DNA of 13,085 bases from DATIGJ01 sp035644155 (GCA_035644155.1 DASQPC010000106.1:1-13085); one strand, 5' to 3'. Numbered from the stretch's first letter, positions 1 through 6,359 are shown. The notes: a model not told the origin generated them from the letters alone. A program made the numbers and translations.

Positions 1-885
1 GCTCCGATTGACGGCGGCCCGGCACAAAAGGCGGGACTTAAAGCAGGCGATATCATTATTTCTGTTGATGGGCAATCAGTAGCCGGTTGGACACTTGCTC
101 AGACAGTTGATAAGATCCGGGGACAGAAAGGAACAGATGTTACATTGCAAGTTTTGCATAAAGATACCACCACACCTACCTCAATCAAAATAACCAGAGA
201 TACGATAACAGTAAAGAGTTTGACAAGCTGGACCAAAAAAGTGAAAGATATTGATGGTATCAATACTAAATCTTCAGCCCTCACCAATGCGGTCAATGAT
301 AAAGTAATTTATATCCGATTGTCGCAATTTGGTGATGGAACCAACAATGAATGGACTGATTTAGCAGTCAAAGTAAATCAACAACTTAAAACAGACAAGT
401 CAATCAAAGGAATTGTTTTTGATCTTCGTAACAATCCTGGAGGTTATCTAACAGATGCAGTATATATCGCTTCAGAATTTATTAAAGATGGGGTTGCTGT
501 TATGCAGGAGGACAAAAATGGTGATCGGACTGGTTATAATGTTTCAGGCAAAGGAATGCTTACTGATGTGCCAGTAATTGTTTTAATTAACAAAGGCTCA
601 GCATCGGCATCAGAGATTGTTTCGGGAGCGCTTAGAGATCACAAGCGAGCACTTTTGGTTGGTGAAACATCATTTGGAAAAGGAACAATTCAAGAAGCAG
701 AAGATTTGGGTGGAGGATCGGGTCTGCATGTAACAATCGCGAAGTGGTTAACACCAGAAGGTACGTGGGTACACAAAAAAGGTCTCACACCAGATATCTC
801 AGTTGCTCTTGATAAGAAGGATCAGGCGCACGATACTCAACTTGAAAAAGCGGTTGAAGAATTAGTAAGTCCTTCAGCGCAATAA
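1..885 (+). CDS. S41 family C-terminal processing protease, 3' part (CtpA/Prc-like)
   Basis: This is a serine protease of the S41 (C-terminal processing peptidase) family. Such enzymes usually cut near the C-termini of exported or membrane proteins outside the cytoplasmic membrane. The frame is open from base 1, so the 5' end, including any signal peptide, lies outside the window; 294 residues are visible. Residues 1-50 are the rest of a PDZ domain (APIDGGPAQKAGLKAGD, then VDGQSV). The protease core follows. The catalytic serine is S202 in KGSASASEI (codon 604-606) and the general-base lysine is K227 in TSFGKGT. The 25-residue spacing matches the family. The oxyanion-region motif DLRNNPGG is at about residues 141-148. 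The gene ends in TAA followed directly by a second TAA. The next gene (htrA-like) starts 53 bases later on the same strand, and both likely serve envelope protein turnover. The family call is secure; the substrate is unknown. Confidence 0.95.
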   Translation, partial: APIDGGPAQKAGLKAGDIIISVDGQSVAGWTLAQTVDKIRGQKGTDVTLQVLHKDTTTPTSIKITRDTITVKSLTSWTKKVKDIDGINTKSSALTNAVNDKVIYIRLSQFGDGTNNEWTDLAVKVNQQLKTDKSIKGIVFDLRNNPGGYLTDAVYIASEFIKDGVAVMQEDKNGDRTGYNVSGKGMLTDVPVIVLINKGSASASEIVSGALRDHKRALLVGETSFGKGTIQEAEDLGGGSGLHVTIAKWLTPEGTWVHKKGLTPDISVALDKKDQAHDTQLEKAVEELVSPSAQ

Positions 886-938
886 TAATTTAAGCCAATT
901 TTCAGAATTATTTTTTACACTTTATTGCATTATATGCT

Positions 939-2054
939 ATGAGAAAGCTAATTGTTCTGCTTGTTATTCTTATTCTTCTTTTAGGGTTTGCGAGTGCAAT
1001 ACAACAGTATGTGCCAGCATTACATTTTTCTCTGCCAAACGTGAATCTTTCTCAACAGACAGAAAAAGTTAAAATCGTTACAGAAGAATCGATCACGATC
1101 GACATTGTTAAAAAAGCCGGTTCCTCCGTCGTGACGATTGCTGAAGAGCTTCCGCAATCCAATAATTCTCCGTTTGATTCAAGTGGTTTTCCTTCCCAAC
1201 CTGAAAATATCGGTTCTGGTTTTATCATTTCAACTGACGGGATGATTGTGACCAACAAGCATGTCGTTTCTGACACAGAAGGGAAATATAATATTATTAC
1301 CAGTAACGATAAAAAATATACCGTGCAAAAAATCTATCGTGACCCTCTCAATGATGTCGCAATTCTCCAAATTAATCCAGGAGAAAATGGCGGTCAAAAA
1401 TTAACACCAGTTGTGATGGGGGATTCAAGTAAACTCCAAGTTGGTCAATATGTTATTGCGATTGGTACGGCATTGGGAGAATTTCGTAATACGGTAACAA
1501 CTGGCGTTATCTCAGGACTTGCTCGCGGTATTACTGCCGGCACACCATTTGATGGAGGAGGAGAAAAACTTGATAACGTAATCCAAACAAATGCCGCAAT
1601 TAATCCTGGCAATAGCGGTGGGCCACTTTTGAATTCTGGTGGGCAGGTTATTGGCGTGAATACTGCGGTCTCTGAGAGCGGACAAAATATTGGTTTTGCT
1701 ATTCCAATAAACACTATCAAAGATTCATTCAACAATTTTAATCAAACAGGGAAATTTGAAAGACCATATCTTGGCGTTGGCTACAAGATGATTTCAAAAG
1801 ACTTAGCGATTCTCAACAATCTTCCTGAAGGTGCATATGTTCAACAAGTCGTCTCTGGTTCTCCAGCTGATAATGCAGGCATTGTCCAAGGCGATATCAT
1901 TGTCAAATTTGATGGCCAACGCGTCAATAGTTCCACTCAACTTTCATCGCTTATCACAAAGAAAAAAGTAGGAGATACAGTCACAATTACTGTTTATCGA
2001 GATGATAAGACTCTTGATTTTAAAGCAACTCTTGGTAGCGCAACTCAGCAATAA
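939..2054 (+). CDS. HtrA/DegP-family serine protease with one PDZ domain
   Basis: This is a membrane-anchored trypsin-like protease of the HtrA/DegS type, expected to degrade misfolded proteins on the outer face of the cytoplasmic membrane. The 371 residues begin with a basic start and one hydrophobic segment (about residues 4-21) that has no lipobox cysteine, so it is an uncleaved anchor or signal peptide. The catalytic triad is visible: H108 in TNKHVV, D139 in DPLNDVAIL, and S226 in NPGNSGGPL. A single PDZ domain covers about 277-365 (RPYLGVGYKMI to the C-terminus) and has the GSPADNAGIVQGD signature. The length is normal for one-PDZ HtrA proteins. ATG 939 is the only sensible start for the anchor; no Shine-Dalgarno is visible before it. 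It follows the S41 gene by 53 bases and precedes the SurA-like gene, which suggests a quality-control cluster. Whether it is DegP-, DegQ- or DegS-like cannot be decided from sequence alone. Confidence 0.96.
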   Translation: MRKLIVLLVILILLLGFASAIQQYVPALHFSLPNVNLSQQTEKVKIVTEESITIDIVKKAGSSVVTIAEELPQSNNSPFDSSGFPSQPENIGSGFIISTDGMIVTNKHVVSDTEGKYNIITSNDKKYTVQKIYRDPLNDVAILQINPGENGGQKLTPVVMGDSSKLQVGQYVIAIGTALGEFRNTVTTGVISGLARGITAGTPFDGGGEKLDNVIQTNAAINPGNSGGPLLNSGGQVIGVNTAVSESGQNIGFAIPINTIKDSFNNFNQTGKFERPYLGVGYKMISKDLAILNNLPEGAYVQQVVSGSPADNAGIVQGDIIVKFDGQRVNSSTQLSSLITKKKVGDTVTITVYRDDKTLDFKATLGSATQQ

Positions 2055-2090
2055 GTGTTATTTTCTCTCGAATTAACAATCTTTTCCCTC

Positions 2091-2118
2091 TTGCAAAATA
2101 AAAAGTACTGTTTATAAT
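2091..2118 (+). promoter_or_regulatory. Predicted leaderless promoter of the SurA-like gene
   Basis: TTGCAA (2091-2096), a 16-base spacer and a perfect TATAAT (2113-2118) lie directly before ATG 2126. Only seven bases separate the -10 box from the start codon, so transcription should begin at or next to the A of ATG. No Shine-Dalgarno is present. The promoter sits in the 71-base gap after the htrA-like gene. Confidence 0.75.
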
Positions 2119-2125
2119 ATAAGAC

Positions 2126-2839
2126 ATGGCAACAAAAGTGAGTACATCAAAAACAACAAAGAAAATCACGAAAAAAGCTGCTCCCAAAACTTCCGCTAAG
2201 ACTCGAACACAAGTCCAATCACTTGCTGTCACAACATCTCCAAATACACAAACTCGCCCTGTACGCAAATCACTTCTTATTGCTGTTGCTGTTATTATTA
2301 TTTTGGGCGCATTATTATATGCAGGTCGAGGTCTTTTTGTCGCAGCAATTGTGAATGGCCAACCAATTAGTCGTTTGTCTATTGTCAAAGAAGCAGAAAA
2401 ACAAAGCGGCAAACAAGCTCTGGACACAATGATCCGTAACATATTAGTTGAACAGGAAGCACGAAAAGCAAACGTCACTGTGAACGATAAAGAAGTGGAT
2501 GATGAAATAAAAAATGTTGAAACAAATATCACCAAACAAGGACAAAAACTTGATCAAGTACTTGCGATGCAAGGTATGACACGAGACGACCTTCGCAAAT
2601 TAATTAGACTAAATAAATTAGTTGGAAAGATTGTTGGGAAAGATGTTAAGGTAGCTGATAAAGAAATTGATGATTATATTGCAACAAACAAAGATAGTTT
2701 GCCACAAGGACAAAGTGACGCGCAACTTCGTGCATCAGTAAAGAATCGTCTCCAACAAGAAAAACTCAACCAAAAGGTGAGTCAATGGGTGCAATCACTT
2801 CAAAGTAAAGCAAAGGTTATCTACTTTGTCCAATATTAA
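2126..2839 (+). CDS. Membrane-anchored SurA N-terminal-domain-like chaperone (no PPIase domain)
   Basis: This 237-residue protein probably binds unfolded exported polypeptides at the outer face of the membrane. Residues 1-47 are a Lys/Thr/Ala-rich, positively charged cytoplasmic tail. Residues 48-66 form one membrane segment (SLLIAVAVIIILGALLY). Residues 76-225 resemble the SurA_N/PrsA-type fold: VNGQPISRLSI, followed by long amphipathic charged helices with the typical ILVEQEARKANVTVNDKEVD pattern. No parvulin (rotamase) domain is visible. The chain ends soon after the closing helix, so isomerase activity is not expected. The start is fixed by the promoter, whose -10 box ends seven bases upstream. 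It lies downstream of two envelope proteases, which fits a chaperone/protease team. The assignment rests on overall pattern rather than catalytic residues. A divergent trigger-factor-like helical domain is the alternative. Confidence 0.78.
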   Translation: MATKVSTSKTTKKITKKAAPKTSAKTRTQVQSLAVTTSPNTQTRPVRKSLLIAVAVIIILGALLYAGRGLFVAAIVNGQPISRLSIVKEAEKQSGKQALDTMIRNILVEQEARKANVTVNDKEVDDEIKNVETNITKQGQKLDQVLAMQGMTRDDLRKLIRLNKLVGKIVGKDVKVADKEIDDYIATNKDSLPQGQSDAQLRASVKNRLQQEKLNQKVSQWVQSLQSKAKVIYFVQY

Positions 2840-2851
2840 TTTATTTTCCTC

Positions 2852-2882
2852 TTGACAACCTACCCGTAAAATAATGTATTCT
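2852..2882 (+). promoter_or_regulatory. Predicted promoter of the small Lys-rich membrane protein gene
   Basis: A perfect TTGACA (2852-2857) is followed by weak -10 candidates: TGTATT at 2875-2880 (17-base spacer) or TATTCT at 2877-2882 (19-base spacer). The start codon is at 2926, so the transcript would have a leader of roughly 35-40 bases carrying a strong Shine-Dalgarno. This differs from the leaderless pattern of neighbouring genes. Confidence 0.5.
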
Positions 2883-2912
2883 ATTAATACGGCTAAAAAA
2901 GTAAGAGTGAAT

Positions 2913-2920
2913 GGAGGTGA
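2913..2920 (+). promoter_or_regulatory. Strong Shine-Dalgarno that fixes the start at 2926
   Basis: GGAGGTGA matches the full anti-Shine-Dalgarno core and sits five bases before ATG 2926. An in-frame ATG at 2911 overlaps this element and would encode five extra residues (MEVIF). It has no ribosome-binding site of its own, so 2926 is the real start. Confidence 0.85.
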
Positions 2921-2925
2921 TTTTT

Positions 2926-3096
2926 ATGGCAGTAAAGAAAAAGAAAGCAGCAGCAAAGAAAAAATCAGCAGCGCCACGTGTAAAAGCTAAAAAAACAGGA
3001 AAAGCAAAAATCTATGGTATTGAACGTGATTTTATCATTATAGGAGGTGGAGGACTTCTCGTCCTTATCTTGGCTGTTCTTATGCTCTTCCGTTAA
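2926..3096 (+). CDS. Small Lys/Ala-rich single-pass membrane protein (56 aa)
   Basis: I do not recognise a named family. Residues 1-31 are extremely basic (MAVKKKKAAAKKKSAAPRVK, then more KK and AK repeats), resembling the tails of histone H1-like or ribosomal proteins. A short linker with YGIERDF follows. Residues 37-55 are a hydrophobic helix beginning with GGGG and ending at LMLF, and the final residue is Arg. The layout suggests a protein anchored by its C-terminal helix, with a cationic cytoplasmic tail that could bind nucleic acid, ribosomes or acidic lipids; that role is inference. It has the best Shine-Dalgarno in the window, which suggests high translation. The stop TAA (3094-3096) interlocks with the stop of the convergent nuclease gene. 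The Lys-rich tail is compositionally like the N-terminus of the SurA-like protein just upstream. Confidence 0.72.
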   Translation: MAVKKKKAAAKKKSAAPRVKAKKTGKAKIYGIERDFIIIGGGGLLVLILAVLMLFR

Positions 3097-4520
3097 TTTT
3101 GGAGAAATAACGCAAGTTGTTCAGGTGAAACAATTTTGATTTGAGGAGAAAGAGGTGATTTTTTGATAAATTGTTTGAGTATTTGATACAAGTCAAGATC
3201 AAAAGTAACGTTTTGATCAATGTTGCTTTTTTTGTTTCCTTCGGCATCAATTCCTACTTTTCCCAAGTAACACCAATTATTGACTGCAAAGTATTCTTGG
3301 TTGCCATTGAGTTCTTTTTCTTCAATAATAATCGGTCCGGCAAATGGCCATGGCTGTATTTTTGTAGAAGAAAATGCCATCAGAGATCGAAGATTATATA
3401 TTTCAGGTTTCTCATTGCCAAGACATGCTCCTTTGCATTGTCCTAAGCGATTAGCAAAGCATGCTCCTTGTGTTTTTTCTAAGCCCAGCAATTTTTCACA
3501 AAGAGAATATTGTTTGGCAAGATCTGCAAGAAATGCTTTTGCTTGTTTTTGTGATTTACAAAAACCGAGAAAAGTATCCAATGCATTTGGGTCAATCGTT
3601 GTAATTGGTTCAAGAAAACATTCTTGATAACCTGTTGTATTTATTCGACTTTTTATCGCCACCAATTCTTTTTTTATACGCGATTTTTTATTGTATAACG
3701 GCAATAACTTTTTAATCAAATGAGATTCCAAAAACAATGCACCTATTTCTCCAGCAGTTGTTTGTGTTTCAATACTTTCAATTTGTTGTGAAATATTCAT
3801 CTCTGTTACTGAGCTGATATCTGAGGCAAAGTGACTTAAAACTCGGTTTTTGATGTTTTTACTTTTGCCAATATACAAAGGCATTCCTTCTTTTCCATAA
3901 AAAATATAGACACCTGGTTTCTCAGGCAAAATATCCAAATCTGTTGCTTGTAAGTGAACGGGGAGTGAAGGTTTTTTCAGACATTTATTAACCATTTTTT
4001 CCAATTCGTCCAAAGAAAATCGTTCTTGTAATTTTTGATAAAACTCAAAAAGAACCTGTGCATCATCAAGCGCTCGATGTCTGGTCTCACAAGGAATAGC
4101 AAAACGCTTCATAATTGCATCCAGATTGTGTCTTTGTTCAGTAGGGAAGAGGAGCTGCGATAATCTCACTGTACAAAAATGTTTGGAAGAAAATGAGATA
4201 TTTTCCCGTTTAAATTCATTTTTGATAAATCCATAATCAAATCGCACATTATGTGCAGCAAATGTACAATCAGCGAGTATTGCCAAAATAGCATCTTTCA
4301 ATCGATTAAATGTCGGCGCATATTCCAAATCTCCAGCTGTAATACCAGTCATCATTTCAATTTCTTTGGGAAGAAAGGTTTGAGGATTAATAAGCGAATG
4401 AAATGTTTGGACCAATTTATTATCTTCAACACGTAAGATGCCAATTTCAATAATCCGATCATAAGGAGCACGAAGACCTGTTGTTTCAATGTCGACAAAG
4501 GCAAGTTTGTTTGGCAGCAT
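3093..4520 (-). CDS. DEDDh 3'-5' exonuclease fused to UvrC/Cho-like GIY-YIG endonuclease
   Basis: This is a two-nuclease fusion, likely for DNA repair. Counted from ATG 4520 it has 475 residues. Residues 5-165 are a DnaQ/Pol III epsilon-like DEDDh exonuclease: D10 and E12 in FVDIETTGL, D95 in HNVRFDYGF, and H148 plus D153 in HRALDDA. Residues 200-280 are a GIY-YIG domain: GVY at 203-205, YIGKS at 216-220, R226, and E265 in ALFLESHLIKK. A Cys-containing stretch (C354, C362, C366 in the GACFANRLGQCKGAC region) resembles the Cys-rich linker of UvrC and Cho. This architecture is known from other bacteria, including mycobacteria, as an epsilon/Cho-like protein. An in-frame ATG at 4538 lies upstream of the -10 box of a good promoter, so 4520 is preferred; the exonuclease motif starts immediately after it. 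The gene converges on and overlaps the small membrane protein by four bases. Confidence 0.93.
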   Translation of the reverse strand: MLPNKLAFVDIETTGLRAPYDRIIEIGILRVEDNKLVQTFHSLINPQTFLPKEIEMMTGITAGDLEYAPTFNRLKDAILAILADCTFAAHNVRFDYGFIKNEFKRENISFSSKHFCTVRLSQLLFPTEQRHNLDAIMKRFAIPCETRHRALDDAQVLFEFYQKLQERFSLDELEKMVNKCLKKPSLPVHLQATDLDILPEKPGVYIFYGKEGMPLYIGKSKNIKNRVLSHFASDISSVTEMNISQQIESIETQTTAGEIGALFLESHLIKKLLPLYNKKSRIKKELVAIKSRINTTGYQECFLEPITTIDPNALDTFLGFCKSQKQAKAFLADLAKQYSLCEKLLGLEKTQGACFANRLGQCKGACLGNEKPEIYNLRSLMAFSSTKIQPWPFAGPIIIEEKELNGNQEYFAVNNWCYLGKVGIDAEGNKKSNIDQNVTFDLDLYQILKQFIKKSPLSPQIKIVSPEQLALFLQN

Positions 4521-4528
4521 GGGAAAGT

Positions 4529-4557
4529 ATAGTAACAAATTGTTATCTTTCGTGCAA
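4529..4557 (-). promoter_or_regulatory. Predicted leaderless promoter of the exonuclease/GIY-YIG gene
   Basis: On the minus strand TTGCAC (4557-4552), a 17-base spacer and TACTAT (4534-4529) precede ATG 4520 by eight bases. The expected transcription start falls on or next to the start codon. No Shine-Dalgarno is visible (the leader bases are ACTTTCCC). It lies back to back with the promoter of the gene at 4611. Confidence 0.65.
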
Positions 4558-4567
4558 GGTCGAGTGC

Positions 4568-4596
4568 TTGATCTAGATAGAAAACAGAGATATAAT
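4568..4596 (+). promoter_or_regulatory. Predicted promoter of the orphan gene at 4611
   Basis: TTGATC (4568-4573), a 17-base spacer and a perfect TATAAT (4591-4596) precede ATG 4611. The predicted leader is only about 6-8 bases and has no Shine-Dalgarno. A second possible -10, TATACA at 4600-4605, would make the transcript fully leaderless but has no matching -35. Confidence 0.6.
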
Positions 4597-4610
4597 AATT
4601 ATACAGATAT

Positions 4611-5144
4611 ATGCCAGTTGAATTTGAATTACCACCCCCCGAATCACCGCGGGGTTCAGAAAGTTATAAAGAACGAAAAGATAATCGGGTTATACTCTCT
4701 GTTGATAAGTTCTTAACACAACCAGATGCGTTGCAAATTATTGCAAGAAATACCGATGGGTCAGTTTTGCCACGTAATGGAGGTGTCCGTTGGCCTCATT
4801 TAAATGCGTTGTTTACCCCAGGAACGCCCAATATAGCGCCAGAAATATATCCTACTATTATAAAAGGTGCAGGCACAGCTCAAACTGTCTATGATGTTTC
4901 AGAGACGGTTGTTGTCTACGAGCGCTATCCAGAGAATAAAGGAAAAAAAACAGTAGAATTTGTGCGACCTGGTGCTCGAGTTTCTGTAGGTCAACATCCT
5001 GGAATTCGGTTAGATAGAGTATTAATAACACCGGATTTGCTTGCGGAGACGACGCGCATTGTTCAATCAACAGATCCAAATTTTGCAAAACAAATAGAAG
5101 CTGCAAGATTGGCACGTCGTCGTTTCCCTCCCAGAAAATCTTAA
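4611..5144 (+). CDS. Hypothetical protein (177 aa), unrecognised
   Basis: No family is recognised. The protein starts with an acidic, proline-rich segment (FELPPPESP), followed by a charged stretch and a soluble core with alternating hydrophobic residues around 26-150 (VILSVDKFL, ALQIIARN, VVVYERYP, LDRVLITPDLL). It ends in a basic tail (RLARRRFPPRKS). There is no membrane segment or signal peptide and no cysteine. The strong promoter just upstream and the sensible start argue that it is a real gene rather than a chance frame. It is divergent from the exonuclease/GIY-YIG gene with a 90-base shared promoter region, and convergent with prfA eight bases away. The basic tail would suit nucleic acid or ribosome binding, but that is only a guess. 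Confidence 0.75.
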   Translation: MPVEFELPPPESPRGSESYKERKDNRVILSVDKFLTQPDALQIIARNTDGSVLPRNGGVRWPHLNALFTPGTPNIAPEIYPTIIKGAGTAQTVYDVSETVVVYERYPENKGKKTVEFVRPGARVSVGQHPGIRLDRVLITPDLLAETTRIVQSTDPNFAKQIEAARLARRRFPPRKS

Positions 5145-5153
5145 TAAGATTTT
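5135..5153. terminator. AT-rich hairpin at the convergent junction, possible terminator
   Basis: AAAATCTT (5135-5142) and AAGATTTT (5146-5153) form a perfect eight-base-pair inverted repeat around a three-base AAT loop, covering the stop region of both converging genes. On the plus strand the right arm runs into TTTTATT, a short U-rich tail, so it best serves the gene at 4611-5144. Only one G-C pair is present, so a classic strong intrinsic terminator is doubtful. Confidence 0.4.
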
Positions 5154-6022
5154 TATTCTGTTGGGTATTCTTCTGGAATCTCTCCAGCTAAAATAACCGG
5201 AAGATTTTTCCAGGATTTATTCATTCGGTGATCTGTTAGACGATCTTGGGGGAAATTATATGTTTTGATTTTTTCAGCCCGCATACCGCGTCCGACTTGG
5301 GTTGCTTTAAGAGATGCAAATTGTTCTTCTCGCTTTTCAACTTCCATTTCCCACAATCTTGCCCGAAGAAGTTTCATTGCGATTTCGCGATTTTGATTTT
5401 GGGATCGTTCTGCTTGCGCGGTAACGACAATGCCAGAAGGAACGTGTTTGATGCGTACAGCCGTTGAGACTTTGTTAACATTTTGTCCACCATGTCCACC
5501 ACTTCTAAAGGCTTCAAATTCAAGATCATCAGGGCTGATATGAATATCCAGATCTTCAAGTTCAGGGAGGATTGAAACAGTTGCCGTTGATGTATGCACA
5601 CGACCTTTTTTTTCTGTTTCAGGGATTCGTTGTACACGATGAACACCTGCTTCATATTTCAATGCGCCAAATGCTCCAGGTTTGCCTGAAATTTTAATAA
5701 CATTTTCTTCAAGTTGCTCTACTTGAAACCCTTTTCTTTGCGTAAAGCGTGTATACATGCGTATCAATTCTTCTGCCCAGAGTTTGGCTTCATCGCCGCC
5801 AGCAGCACCTTTTACTTCCAACAGAATATTTCGTTCGTCAAAGTTATCTTCACTTTTTTCTTGTGAGGATTTGATACTTTCTTCCAAAGCATTTTTTTCA
5901 GCAGTCAACTGATCGAGTTCTGCTTGTGCCAATTCTGCCATGACAGAATCTTCGAGAAGGGTTTTCGTTTCTTCAATCTTTTTCTCAAGTTCTTGGATTT
6001 GAATGTAGCGATAGTCGTTCAT
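5153..6022 (-). CDS. prfA: Peptide chain release factor 1, short form
   Basis: RF1 reads UAA and UAG stop codons in the ribosomal A site and triggers peptide release. The GGQ motif is at 178-180 (SGGHGGQNVNK). The RF1-specific anticodon-like tripeptide PxT appears as PET at 134-136 in HRVQRIPETEKKGRVHTS; RF2 would show SPF there. At 289 residues it is about 70 shorter than the usual 355-360. By alignment of the GGQ with E. coli RF1 (residue 233), some 55 residues are missing from domain 1, and the C-terminus is about 15 shorter. The truncation is real: the upstream frame meets a TGA at 6056-6058 with no other start between. No clear Shine-Dalgarno is seen. It follows rpmE by 37 bases, a common bacterial order. 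No prmC (GGQ methylase) gene follows; a convergent orphan gene lies there instead. Confidence 0.95.
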   Translation of the reverse strand: MNDYRYIQIQELEKKIEETKTLLEDSVMAELAQAELDQLTAEKNALEESIKSSQEKSEDNFDERNILLEVKGAAGGDEAKLWAEELIRMYTRFTQRKGFQVEQLEENVIKISGKPGAFGALKYEAGVHRVQRIPETEKKGRVHTSTATVSILPELEDLDIHISPDDLEFEAFRSGGHGGQNVNKVSTAVRIKHVPSGIVVTAQAERSQNQNREIAMKLLRARLWEMEVEKREEQFASLKATQVGRGMRAEKIKTYNFPQDRLTDHRMNKSWKNLPVILAGEIPEEYPTE

Positions 6023-6023
6023 A

Positions 6024-6060
6024 TGAAACGTGTCATTTCGAACGGAGCTGATGAGTCAGC
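6024..6060. repeat. Palindrome-rich spacer between rpmE and prfA
   Basis: The 37-base gap contains GCTGA-TGAG-TCAGC (6047-6060), a five-base-pair inverted repeat that touches the rpmE stop codon, and the palindrome TTCGAA (6038-6043). The plus-strand sequence GTGTCATTTCGAACGGAGC (6031-6049) is reminiscent of dispersed extragenic palindromic repeats seen in other bacteria. It looks less AT-rich than its surroundings. There is no U-tract, so it is not a standard terminator. That it is a repeat family member is a guess from one copy. Confidence 0.3.
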
Positions 6061-6359
6061 TATTTGAGTCCCATGAGCATTTCACGAAGGGACTTAGGAG
6101 CGTCAAGTCGTTGTTTCTTTTCTTCAACTTTTTTTTGCTTTTTTGCTTTGTATTCTTCTCCTGCTTTTTGTTTTTCTTGGAATCGTTGAATCTTTGATCC
6201 TCGATCTAAGAATCGTTGTTCTCCAGTATAAAAAGGGTGACATTTGTTACACAATTCCACATGAATAATTTCCTGGGTAGAGCCTGTGGTAAATCGGTTA
6301 CCACAAACACAAATAACCTGCGCTTTTTCAAAATATTGTGGGTGAATTGCTGCTTTCAT
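6060..6359 (-). CDS. rpmE: Ribosomal protein bL31, zinc-binding form with Lys-rich C-terminal extension
   Basis: bL31 bridges the large and small ribosomal subunits. The core MKAAIHPQYFEKAQVICVCG and LCNKCHPFYTGEQRFLDRG match the C+ (zinc-binding) form, with cysteines C17, C19, C37 and C40 in the same arrangement as E. coli RpmE. The usual protein ends near residue 70. This one has 99 residues with an extra charged tail (about 66-99) rich in Lys, Glu and Gln and ending KSLREMLMGLK, probably helical. The start at 6359 is fixed by homology and by a -10 box six bases upstream; a longer frame beginning at 6410 would run through the promoter. It is cotranscribed with prfA 37 bases downstream. Confidence 0.95.
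   Translation of the reverse strand: MKAAIHPQYFEKAQVICVCGNRFTTGSTQEIIHVELCNKCHPFYTGEQRFLDRGSKIQRFQEKQKAGEEYKAKKQKKVEEKKQRLDAPKSLREMLMGLK

Noticed and set aside
884..912. AATAATT...AATTATT inverted repeat followed by Ts after the S41 protease gene
   Set aside because: The stem is only seven A-T pairs with a 15-base loop, too weak to call a terminator in an AT-rich gap.
914..938. TTTACA and TATATG as a promoter for the htrA-like gene
   Set aside because: Spacing is only about 11 bases and the -10 candidate nearly touches the ATG, so no proper promoter can be assigned.
2020..2535. A 171-residue minus-strand open frame across the htrA/SurA-like boundary
   Set aside because: It is antisense to two genes with clear domains and covers their intergenic promoter; its composition looks like a shadow frame.
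5153..6022. Release factor as RF2
   Set aside because: The codon-recognition tripeptide is PET (PxT, RF1 type), not SPF, and there is no programmed frameshift site in the frame.
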